Below are positions 25,252 to 31,992 of a DNA stretch of 31,992 nt, one piece after another. Under the pieces are notes generated by a model. It saw nothing but the letters and a program-made list of their open reading frames with translations, did no database searches and was not told where the DNA came from. Made by a program: the position numbers and the translations under genes. This DNA is from Pseudomonadota bacterium (GTDB lineage Bacteria; Pseudomonadota; Gammaproteobacteria; Burkholderiales; Burkholderiaceae): positions 1 through 31,992 of the forward strand of contig JAKORH010000149.1 of the NCBI GenBank assembly GCA_029777935.1, in the 5' to 3' direction. How positions within the stretch are numbered: position 1 is the stretch's first letter; every line of letters begins with the position of its first letter.

Positions 25252-25815
25252 ATGACCATCAAGAGTGACAAGTGGATCCGCCGCATGGCGGCGCAGGGCA
25301 TGATCGAACCGTTCGAGCCCGGCCAGGTGCGCACCGCCAACGGCCACAAGATCGTCTCGTACGGCACGTCGAGCTACGGCTACGACGTGCGCGTGGCGCG
25401 CGAGTTCAAGATCTTCACCAACATCAACACCACGATCGTCGATCCGAAGAACTTCGACGCCAACTCGTTCGTCGACTTCGCCGGCGACGTTTGCATCATT
25501 CCGCCCAACTCGTTCGCGCTCGGCCGCACCGTCGAGTACTTCCGCATCCCGCGCGACGTACTCACGATTTGCCTGGGCAAGTCGACGTATGCACGCTGCG
25601 GCATCATCGTGAACGTCACGCCGCTCGAACCCGAGTGGGAAGGCCACGTGACGCTGGAGTTCTCCAACACCACGCCGCTGCCCGCGAAGATCTACGCCGG
25701 CGAGGGTTGCGCGCAGGTGATCTTCATCGAGAGCGACGAGGTATGCGAGACCTCGTACAAGGATCGCGGCGGCAAGTACCAGGGCCAGAAGGGCGTGACG
25801 CTGCCGAAGGCGTGA
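25252..25815 (+). CDS. dcd: dCTP deaminase
   Basis: A 187-residue enzyme that deaminates dCTP to dUTP, the main source of dUMP for thymidylate in Gram-negative bacteria. Start [13 protein letters not shown] at 25252 matches the family N-terminus. An upstream in-frame ATG at 25225 would add nine residues that lie over the promoter-like site and is rejected. Motifs are complete: [30 protein letters not shown] (Ser and Arg of the nucleotide site), and [19 protein letters not shown] with the catalytic Glu. The C-terminal [15 protein letters not shown] is the lid that closes on the triphosphate. The sequence is close to the betaproteobacterial type. The stop is seven bases from that of the convergent malonyl-CoA decarboxylase gene. 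Confidence 0.97.
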   Translation: MTIKSDKWIRRMAAQGMIEPFEPGQVRTANGHKIVSYGTSSYGYDVRVAREFKIFTNINTTIVDPKNFDANSFVDFAGDVCIIPPNSFALGRTVEYFRIPRDVLTICLGKSTYARCGIIVNVTPLEPEWEGHVTLEFSNTTPLPAKIYAGEGCAQVIFIESDEVCETSYKDRGGKYQGQKGVTLPKA

Positions 25816-25822
25816 CGCGGTC

Positions 25823-27265
25823 TTACTGCGGCGGCGAGCCGCGGCTGGCCGCAGTCGCGCCGTCGACCGCATCGCGCCGCGCCAGCAGCGACCTTTCCGC
25901 CAGCAGGCGCAAGCGGCGCGAGGCGGCGACCGGGTGCTTGCGCGCATACGCTTCGTGGTTGCGCTCGACATCGCGCAGGCGATACAGGTAATTGGCCATC
26001 AATCCCGCCGACTGCCGCATCCCCGCGGCCGAGCGATCGCCGAGCCAGTTCAACCGCTCCAGCCGCGCGCCGTTGGCCAGATGGAAGCGCGCCACGGGGT
26101 CGAGCGGCTCCTGCCCGTGCTTCGCGTGCAGCAGATAGTGCGCGGCGAGCGGCACGAGGCGGTGCCGCAACTGAGTGTCGAGGGCGGCGTCTTGGGCCCA
26201 GTCCGCGCGATCGAGGGTGGCCAGCAGTTCGGCGAGCCCGCGCCGCACAGGCCCCTCCGCGGCGCTTTCCGCTGCGCGCGCGAGCCAGTCGTGGAATCCG
26301 GGAATCGGTGAGATCGTCGCGTACGTCTTCACGCGCGGCAGCTCGCGGCCGATGTCCTCGGCGACCTGCTTGATCAGGAAGTTGCCGAACGACACGCCGC
26401 GCAGCCCGCGCTGGCAGTTGGTGATCGAATAGAACATCGCGCAGTCGGCCGCTGCCGGATCGGCGAGTCTCGAGTCCGGGTCGAGCAGCGGCTGCACCGC
26501 CGTGCTTATGCCCCTGGTCAGCGCGATCTCGATGAAGATCAGCGGCTCCTCCGGCAGCGCGGGGTGGAAGAACGCGTAGCAGCGGCGGTCGGTCGCCAGC
26601 CGCCGGCGCAGGTCGGTCCAGCCCTGGATCGCGTGCACCGCTTCGTAGCGGATCAGCTTCTCCAGGATCGTGGCCGACGTGCGCCAGTCGATCCGCTGCA
26701 GCGTGAGGAAACCGCGGTTGAACCATGACCGCAGCAGGTGCAGCAGGTCGGCGTCGATGCCGTGCCACTGCGGATGCGTGGCCAGCCCGCGCAGCAGCGA
26801 CGCGCGCAGGTCGATCAGCAGCGCCGTGCCGCCGGGCGCCATGTTCAGGCGCCGGAACAGTTCCTGTCGGGGCGACTCGGCCGCCTTCTGCAGCTCGACC
26901 AGGTTCTGCTGCGAGGGATCGCCGAGGTAGCGCTCGGCCGCGCGCGCGATCGGGTCGGGATCGGGCGAGAATTCCGCGACCAGCAGGTCGAAGAAGGTCG
27001 CGCGCGCCGAATCGTCGAGTGACTGATACGCGGCCAGCGCCTCGCGCGCCACGCGCGCGCCGGAGACTTCGCCGCGCTCGGACAGCAGCGCGTGCGCGAG
27101 CACGGCCGCGCGGCGCGCGCTGCTGAAGGCCTGATGCGCGAGGATCGCGCGCACCGGAGCGGCGCCCGCCCGCAACAGCCGCCGCAGCAGCGAGTGCGGC
27201 GCGGCCGCGCCCTTGCGGCGGCTGCCGTCGGCGGAGTCGACGCGCGTGCCGCGCAGCGGCGCCAT
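25823..27265 (-). CDS. Malonyl-CoA decarboxylase
   Basis: A protein of about 480 residues that decarboxylates malonyl-CoA to acetyl-CoA. The N-terminal helical domain (to about 170) is followed by the GNAT-like catalytic domain. HPALPEEPLIFIEIALT, AMFYSITNCQRGLRGVSFGN (catalytic Ser in FYSI) and FHLANGARLERLNWLGD (catalytic His) are the family hallmarks. I chose ATG 27265, which has GGAGG just upstream. GTG at 27304 has GAGGAG eight bases before it and would give 493 residues, so it remains possible. The gene follows the MHS transporter on the same strand by 40-75 bp, depending on the start. The pair may serve uptake and use of malonate or related acids, but a malonyl-CoA synthetase gene is not seen here. 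Confidence 0.92.
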   Translation of the reverse strand: MAPLRGTRVDSADGSRRKGAAAPHSLLRRLLRAGAAPVRAILAHQAFSSARRAAVLAHALLSERGEVSGARVAREALAAYQSLDDSARATFFDLLVAEFSPDPDPIARAAERYLGDPSQQNLVELQKAAESPRQELFRRLNMAPGGTALLIDLRASLLRGLATHPQWHGIDADLLHLLRSWFNRGFLTLQRIDWRTSATILEKLIRYEAVHAIQGWTDLRRRLATDRRCYAFFHPALPEEPLIFIEIALTRGISTAVQPLLDPDSRLADPAAADCAMFYSITNCQRGLRGVSFGNFLIKQVAEDIGRELPRVKTYATISPIPGFHDWLARAAESAAEGPVRRGLAELLATLDRADWAQDAALDTQLRHRLVPLAAHYLLHAKHGQEPLDPVARFHLANGARLERLNWLGDRSAAGMRQSAGLMANYLYRLRDVERNHEAYARKHPVAASRRLRLLAERSLLARRDAVDGATAASRGSPPQ

Positions 27266-27340
27266 GCCGCCGCCTCCGGCATCGATCTCGGCATGCGCGC
27301 GCACGGCAGTTTCTCCTCGCACCGGCCCGGCTGCCCCGCG

Positions 27341-28684
27341 TCAAGGCGCCGCGGGCGACAGGTGGCGTTCCTGCGAAATGTCCTTGTTGGTGTAGTCGGC
27401 CAGCATCGAAGTCGAGATCAGGCTGATCAGCCCGCACACGAACACGTAGGCCGCAATCGCCGTGCCCGAATGGGTCCGGGCGAACAGCGCGGTGGCGATC
27501 AGCGGCGCCGGACCGCCGGCGATCACCGACGCCAGTTGATACCCGAGCGAAGCGCCGCTGTAGCGCAGCCGGCCGGTGAACGACTCGGCGATCAGCGCCG
27601 CCTGCGGGCCGTACATCATGTCGTGCGGGATCAGCGACAGCACGATGGCGATGAACATCAACACCGGGTGCGCGCTGTCCAGCAGGGCGAAATAGATAAA
27701 GCCGAAGATCGCCGTGGTCGCGGAGCCGATCAGGTACATGCGCTTGCGGCCGATCCGGTCGGACAGGTGGCCGCAGAACGGAATCGTGAAGAACGACAGC
27801 ACGGCGCCGGTCAGCACGGCGGTCAGCAGGAAATCCTGGCTCGCATGCAAGGTCGTGGTGCCGTACGCGAACACGAACGCCGTGTAGATGTAGAAAGGAG
27901 CCTGCTCTCCCATACGCAGAAGTGCGGACAGGATGATCTCCCTGGGTTGCCGCCGCATCACCTCGAGGATCGGCGCGCGCTCGATCCGCTTCTCCTGCAC
28001 CAGACGGGAGAACACCGGCGTTTCCAGGATCCTGAGCCGGATGTACAGCCCGATCGCCACCAGGACGATCGACAGCGCGAACGGCACGCGCCAGCCCCAG
28101 GACAGGAATGCGTCGCCCGACATCTGGCTGAACGAAAGCACGGCGAGGTTCGCCAGGAAAAGGCCGACCGGCACGCCGAACTGCGGCCACGAGGCCGCGA
28201 AGCCGCGATGCGCATTGGTACGCGTCCATTCCATCGACATCAGCACCGAGCCGCCCCATTCGCCGCCGACGCCGACCCCCTGGATGAAGCGCAGCAGGGT
28301 CAGCAGGATCGCACCCCAGATGCCGATCGATTCGTACGTCGGCACGAACGCGACCGCGAAGGTGGCCAGCCCCATCAGCAGCAGTGTGGCCACCAGCGTG
28401 GACTTGCGGCCGATGCGGTCGCCGTAGTGGCCGAAGATCGCCGCGCCCACCGGCCGCGCGATGAAGCCGACCGCGTAGATCGCGAACGCCTGCAGCGTGC
28501 CGACCAGCGGGTCGGAATGCGGAAAGTACAGCTTGGCGAAGACGAGCCCCGTGACCGTGCTGTACAGGAAGAAGTCGTACCACTCGATCGCGGTACCGAC
28601 CGTGCTGGCGAAGATCGCCCGCCTGAGCTGTCGCCGATGCTCGTCTTCCGGAATGGAAACTGATGCCGCCACCGCTGTTGTCAT
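27341..28684 (-). CDS. MHS-family (MFS) proton-linked transporter
   Basis: A 447-residue, 12-helix major facilitator protein of the metabolite:H+ symporter group (ProP, ShiA, KgtP, CitA relatives). Signatures are IEWYDFFLYST in helix 1, GHYGDRIGRK after helix 2, FIQGVGVGGEWGGSVL in helix 4, and GHLSDRIGRKRMYLIG between helices 8 and 9. Charged residues in these loops are as expected. It probably imports a carboxylate with H+. Adjacency to malonyl-CoA decarboxylase suggests a dicarboxylic or malonate-like substrate, but MHS specificities cannot be read from sequence. AAGGAGG eight bases before the ATG is a strong start signal. The gene diverges from dppB across 245 bp. Confidence 0.93.
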   Translation of the reverse strand: MTTAVAASVSIPEDEHRRQLRRAIFASTVGTAIEWYDFFLYSTVTGLVFAKLYFPHSDPLVGTLQAFAIYAVGFIARPVGAAIFGHYGDRIGRKSTLVATLLLMGLATFAVAFVPTYESIGIWGAILLTLLRFIQGVGVGGEWGGSVLMSMEWTRTNAHRGFAASWPQFGVPVGLFLANLAVLSFSQMSGDAFLSWGWRVPFALSIVLVAIGLYIRLRILETPVFSRLVQEKRIERAPILEVMRRQPREIILSALLRMGEQAPFYIYTAFVFAYGTTTLHASQDFLLTAVLTGAVLSFFTIPFCGHLSDRIGRKRMYLIGSATTAIFGFIYFALLDSAHPVLMFIAIVLSLIPHDMMYGPQAALIAESFTGRLRYSGASLGYQLASVIAGGPAPLIATALFARTHSGTAIAAYVFVCGLISLISTSMLADYTNKDISQERHLSPAAP

Positions 28685-28902
28685 GTTCGTATCCTCCTTG
28701 TGGTCCCCGAGCGGGACAACTTAGATGCGTTCGCGCGGGGTTTGTTGCACGCGGCGTTCGCGGACGGACGGGATGGCGCCGGCGCATTCTTCTCTGCCTC
28801 GGCGCGCCGCGGCGAGGGTTCCGATGCCGTTCGAACTTCCCGATCCGGAGGAGTACTGAAGCGGCGGCCTCTTTCGAGTCCGATCACTGACCCGCGGCTC
28901 CG

Positions 28903-28923
28903 GCACGGCCGTGCAGATAGAAT
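28903..28923 (+). promoter_or_regulatory. Palindrome and -10-like box directly before dppB
   Basis: GCACGGCCGTGC (28903-28914) is a perfect 12-bp palindrome. TAGAAT (28918-28923) follows and is only six bases from the dppB ATG. If used as -10, transcription would start at or next to the start codon, giving a leaderless mRNA. No good -35 is present at 17 bases (CTGACC is 25 bases upstream). An operator overlapping the promoter is possible. Confidence 0.3.
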
Positions 28924-28929
28924 TTGCGC

Positions 28930-29940
28930 ATGCTGCGCTTCATCCTCACGCGCATGAGCCTGATCATCCCCACGTTCGTGGGCATGACGCTGGTCGCGTT
29001 CCTGATGATCCGGCTCGTGCCCGGCGATCCGATCGAAACCCTGGCGGGCGAGCGCGGCATCGATCCGCAGCGCCATGCGGCGCTGGTCAAGGAGTACGGG
29101 CTCGACCAGCCCGTGTTGACGCAGTACGCGATCTACATCGGCCGCGTGCTGCATGGCGATCTGGGCAAGTCGATGATCACGCAGGCGCCGGTGGTGCGCG
29201 AGTTCCTGGCCCTGTTTCCCGCCACCATCGAACTGGCGCTGTGCGCGGTCGCCTTCGCGCTGGCGCTCGGCATCCCGGCCGGCATGCTGGCGGCGGTGCG
29301 GCGCAACTCGATCTTCGACCACGGCGTGATGGGCGTGTCGCTGACCGGCTACTCGATGCCGATCTTCTGGTGGGGACTGCTGCTGATCCTGCTGTTTTCG
29401 GTGCAGCTTGGCTGGACGCCGGTGTCGGGGCGCATCGACGTCAAGTACTACTTCGAACCGGTGACCGGGTTCAATCTGATCGATGCCTGGCTGTCCGGCG
29501 AGCCGGGCGCGTGGCGCTCGGCGGTTTCGCATCTCGTGCTGCCGGCGATCGTGCTCGGTACCGTCCCGCTGGCGATCATCGCGCGCATGACGCGCTCGGC
29601 GATGCTCGAGGTGCTGGGCGAGGATTACATCCGCACCGCGCGCGCCAAGGGCCTGTCGGCGTGGCGCGTGGTGGCCCTGCACGCGTTTCGCAACGCGCTG
29701 ATCCCGGTGGTCACGGTGATCGGCCTGCAGGTCAGCGTGCTGTTCACCGGCGCGATCCTCACCGAGACGATCTTCTCCTGGCCGGGCGTGGGCAAGTGGA
29801 TGATCGAGGCCATCAGCCGCCGCGACTATCCGGTGCTGCAGGGCGGGCTGCTGCTGCTCGGCGGCGTCGTGATGCTGGTCAACCTCGCCGTGGATCTCGC
29901 CTACGGCATCATCAATCCGCGCGTGCTGCATGCCAAGTGA
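28930..29940 (+). CDS. dppB: Dipeptide/oligopeptide ABC transporter permease, DppB type
   Basis: A 336-residue inner-membrane permease with six helices. The N-terminus MLRFILTRMSLIIPTFVGMT and VAFLMIRLVPGDP are characteristic of DppB/OppB proteins. The cytoplasmic EAA loop is EDYIRTARAKGLSAWRV, and the C-terminal pattern ILTETIFSWPGVGKWMIEA is typical. It forms the channel with DppC and is driven by the ATPases DppD and DppF. A TTG two codons earlier is also in frame, but ATG 28930 gives the family's usual length. The periplasmic binding-protein gene usually found first (dppA) is not upstream: the MHS transporter faces away 245 bp off. Confidence 0.95.
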   Translation: MLRFILTRMSLIIPTFVGMTLVAFLMIRLVPGDPIETLAGERGIDPQRHAALVKEYGLDQPVLTQYAIYIGRVLHGDLGKSMITQAPVVREFLALFPATIELALCAVAFALALGIPAGMLAAVRRNSIFDHGVMGVSLTGYSMPIFWWGLLLILLFSVQLGWTPVSGRIDVKYYFEPVTGFNLIDAWLSGEPGAWRSAVSHLVLPAIVLGTVPLAIIARMTRSAMLEVLGEDYIRTARAKGLSAWRVVALHAFRNALIPVVTVIGLQVSVLFTGAILTETIFSWPGVGKWMIEAISRRDYPVLQGGLLLLGGVVMLVNLAVDLAYGIINPRVLHAK

Positions 29941-29950
29941 TGAGTCGGCG

Positions 29951-30856
29951 ATGAGCGCAATCGACATCGCAACGTCGACGGCTGCGTCCGAAGCTCCGCC
30001 CGGCCCGCTGCGCGAGTTCTGGGGCAGCTTCAGCGCCAACAAGGGCGCGGTGGCCGGACTGTGCGTCGTGGTCGCGCTGCTGCTGCTCGCGGCGCTCGCC
30101 CCGTGGATCGCTCCGCACGCGCCCGACCTGACCAACAACGCCGCTTTTCTCAAGCCGCCGGCCTGGAGCGAAGGCGGAAGCTGGACCTATCCGCTCGGCA
30201 CCGACGCGATCGGCCGCGACCTCCTGTCGCGCCTGATCTGGGGCGCCCGCCTGTCGCTGGCCATCGGCATCGCGGTGGTCGCGCTGTCGATCGTGGTCGG
30301 CATCGTGCTGGGCATGGTGGCCGGCTTCGCGCGCGGCGTGACCGAGATCGCGATCATGCGGCTGATGGACATCATCCTGACGCTGCCTAGCCTGTTGCTG
30401 GCGATCGTGATCGTCGCCATCCTCGGGCCGGGACTGATGAACGCGATGCTCGCGGTGTCGGTGGTCGTGCTGCCGCATTACGTGCGCATCACGCGCGCGT
30501 CGGTGCTGACGGAAGCCTCGCGCGACTACGTGACCGCTGCGCGGCTGACCGGCGCCGGAAGGATGCGCCTGATGTTCATCGAGGTGCTTCCCAACTGCGC
30601 GGCGCCGCTGATCGTGCAGGCTTCGCTCGGCGTGTCCACCGCCATCCTCGACGCGGCGGCGCTCGGCTTCCTCGGCCTCGGTGCCCAGCCGCCGGCGGCG
30701 GAGTGGGGCACGATGCTGGCCGACGCGCGCGAATTCGTGCTGCGCGCGTGGTGGGTGGTGACGTTCCCGGGCGTGATGATCCTGATCGCGGTGCTCGGCT
30801 TCAATCTGCTCGGCGATGGCCTGCGCGACGCGCTCGATCCGAAGCTGAAGCGCTGA
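29951..30856 (+). CDS. dppC: Dipeptide/oligopeptide ABC transporter permease, DppC type
   Basis: A 301-residue second permease subunit. It has the N-terminal OppC segment ([19 protein letters not shown]), the periplasmic loop with [23 protein letters not shown], and the EAA loop [40 protein letters not shown] near the end is diagnostic. I chose ATG 29951. ATG 29930 lies inside the dppB end and would add seven residues, giving a 308-residue protein with overlap. It follows dppB by 10 bp and precedes dppD by 5 bp. Confidence 0.95.
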   Translation: MSAIDIATSTAASEAPPGPLREFWGSFSANKGAVAGLCVVVALLLLAALAPWIAPHAPDLTNNAAFLKPPAWSEGGSWTYPLGTDAIGRDLLSRLIWGARLSLAIGIAVVALSIVVGIVLGMVAGFARGVTEIAIMRLMDIILTLPSLLLAIVIVAILGPGLMNAMLAVSVVVLPHYVRITRASVLTEASRDYVTAARLTGAGRMRLMFIEVLPNCAAPLIVQASLGVSTAILDAAALGFLGLGAQPPAAEWGTMLADAREFVLRAWWVVTFPGVMILIAVLGFNLLGDGLRDALDPKLKR

Positions 30857-30861
30857 CCGCG

Positions 30862-31884
30862 ATGCCGGACCCGTTGCTCGAGATCGAGGACCTGCACGTC
30901 GACTTCCCGACGCAGGGCGCGGTCACGCATGCAGTGGACGGCGTCAGCCTGTCGCTCGCCGAGGGCGAAGTGCTGGGCGTGGTGGGCGAGTCCGGCTCGG
31001 GCAAAAGCGTGATGATGCTCGCGCTGATGGGTCTGGTGAGTTTCCCCGGCGAAGTGCGCGCGCAGCGCATGCGCTTTGCCGGCCACGACCTGCCGGGGCT
31101 GTCGGCGCGCGCGCGACGGCGCATCATCGGCAAGGACGTGGCGATGATCTTCCAGGATCCGACCACGAGCCTGAATCCCTGCTTCACGGTGGAATTCCAG
31201 CTCGTCGAGGCGCTGCGCCTGCATCTCGGCCTGGGCCGCGAAGCGGCGCGGCGGCGCGCGATCGAGCTGCTCGAGCAGGTCGGCATTCCGGCCGCGGCGA
31301 GCCGCATGAAGGACTACCCGCATCAATTGTCGGGCGGCATGAACCAGCGCGTGATGATCGCGATGGCGATCTCCTGCAACCCGCGCCTGCTGATCGCCGA
31401 CGAGCCGACCACCGCGCTCGACGTGACGATCCAGGCCCAGATCCTCGAGCTGCTGCGCAGCCTGCAGCGCAGCCGCGGCATGGCGCTGGTGCTGATCACG
31501 CACAGCATGGGCGTGGTGGCCGAGATGGCGCAGCGCGTGGCGGTGATGTATGCGGGGCAGGTGGTCGAGCAGCGGCCCGCGGCGGAGCTCTTCCGCTCGC
31601 CGCAGCATCCGTACACGGCGGCGCTGATGGCGGCAATGCCCGAACGCAGCGCGGGCGAGGCGCGCCTGGCCACGATTCCGGGCGTGGTTCCCGGCCCGTA
31701 CGACCGGCCGGCGGGTTGCCTGTTCGCGCCGCGCTGTGCCGACTTCACGCCCGGGCGCTGCGACACGCGGCCGCCTCTGCGGCCCTGGGCCGACGGCACC
31801 GTGCGCTGCCATTACCCCATGGGCGATCCGAAGCGCGAGGCCAACCGCGCGTGCGACCGCGCGGCGAAGCTGGCAGTGACATGA
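30862..31884 (+). CDS. dppD: Peptide ABC transporter ATP-binding protein, DppD type
   Basis: A 340-residue ATPase. Walker A is GESGSGKS near residue 43, the Q-loop is in [13 protein letters not shown], the ABC signature is LSGGMNQR, Walker B is [12 protein letters not shown], and the switch His is in [14 protein letters not shown]. The C-terminal oligopeptide-transporter extension ([19 protein letters not shown]...) contains the cysteines that form the family's Fe-S-like or structural motif. After that the last 20 or so residues ([19 protein letters not shown]) are not typical and may mark a changed 3' end. dppF, the partner ATPase expected next, does not follow directly. Confidence 0.94.
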   Translation: MPDPLLEIEDLHVDFPTQGAVTHAVDGVSLSLAEGEVLGVVGESGSGKSVMMLALMGLVSFPGEVRAQRMRFAGHDLPGLSARARRRIIGKDVAMIFQDPTTSLNPCFTVEFQLVEALRLHLGLGREAARRRAIELLEQVGIPAAASRMKDYPHQLSGGMNQRVMIAMAISCNPRLLIADEPTTALDVTIQAQILELLRSLQRSRGMALVLITHSMGVVAEMAQRVAVMYAGQVVEQRPAAELFRSPQHPYTAALMAAMPERSAGEARLATIPGVVPGPYDRPAGCLFAPRCADFTPGRCDTRPPLRPWADGTVRCHYPMGDPKREANRACDRAAKLAVT

Positions 31885-31940
31885 CCTGGGTCGGGCCGCC
31901 GCATGACTCGATCCGGCTGAAGAACAGCCGGCGGAGCTGA
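31881..31940 (+). other. 19-codon frame overlapping the dppD stop
   Basis: ATG 31881 shares ATGA with the dppD stop, the position where the next operon gene should start. It ends at TGA 31938-31940 after 19 codons ([19 protein letters not shown]). The sequence does not resemble the start of DppF. It could be a leftover of a lost gene or chance. Confidence 0.3.
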
Positions 31941-31962
31941 AGCCGATGATGGCCAAGGCGAA

Positions 31963-31992
31963 TTCACCACAGAGACACAGAGGCACAGAGGA
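31963..31992. repeat. CACAGAG-type dispersed repeat, cut by the right edge
   Basis: The last 30 bases are built of near-repeats of CACAGAGR: CACAGAGA, CACAGAGG and CACAGAGG. From memory, intergenic strings of this kind occur in many environmental bacterial genomes. Base composition differs sharply from the GC-rich surroundings. Its end and any partner copy lie outside the window. Confidence 0.55.

Noticed and set aside
25692..28787. Minus-strand open frame of about 1,030 codons across the decarboxylase and MHS genes.
   Set aside because: It is out of frame with both genes and has shadow-type composition. The real genes have family motifs and Shine-Dalgarno sites.

Overview
The window is about 32 kb of very GC-rich DNA packed with short-spaced or overlapping genes. 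It looks like chromosomal sequence from a soil or water proteobacterium. The dCTP deaminase, DppBC and pca enzymes are of a betaproteobacterial (Burkholderiales-like) type, but I could not run a phylogeny, so this placement is a judgement. I see no rRNA, tRNA, CRISPR, integrase or transposase. 29 protein-coding genes can be supported, one of them cut by the left edge.

Layout. (1) 1-1336, minus strand: a class III nucleotidyl cyclase signalling protein (partial) and, upstream of it, a small lipoprotein with an S74 (endosialidase-type) autochaperone-like domain and no standard start codon. (2) 1463-2866: a class III PLP enzyme with a four-cysteine insert, preceded by a hairpin and an operator-like palindrome. 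(3) 2941-4675: three genes joined by ATGA overlaps: an ECF sigma factor, a Tat-exported ferritin-like protein and a periplasmic cytochrome c. (4) 4738-8084: coxD-like MoxR ATPase, a membrane protein, coxE-like VWA protein and coxG, with no CO dehydrogenase structural genes. (5) 8180-13855: protocatechuate branch of the beta-ketoadipate pathway, pcaF-pcaH-pcaG-pcaB, then aroQ on the other strand, then one gene in which PcaC is fused in front of PcaD. Only the CoA-transferase PcaIJ is missing for a complete route from protocatechuate to succinyl-CoA plus acetyl-CoA. (6) 14022-16669: a chemoreceptor and a lipoprotein.

(7) 16754-24994, minus strand: fmdB-type zinc ribbon, a CNT nucleoside transporter, a D-threonine-aldolase-type PLP enzyme, and a tight four-gene unit lon-like / usp / rtcA / capA-like phosphoesterase. 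The last unit is the best candidate for an undescribed system: RNA 3'-terminal cyclase is translationally coupled to a metallophosphoesterase and sits downstream of a Lon-type protease whose Walker A motif has lost its lysine. (8) 25252-28684: dcd (plus), then malonyl-CoA decarboxylase and an MHS-family transporter (minus). (9) 28930-31884: dppB-dppC-dppD peptide ABC transporter genes without the binding-protein gene, with dppF not following, and an abrupt end at a CACAGAG-type dispersed repeat at the right edge.

Two REP-like GC-rich elements with the same termini lie at 12032-12123 and 25035-25134. Promoter and operator calls rest on short motifs and are weak.
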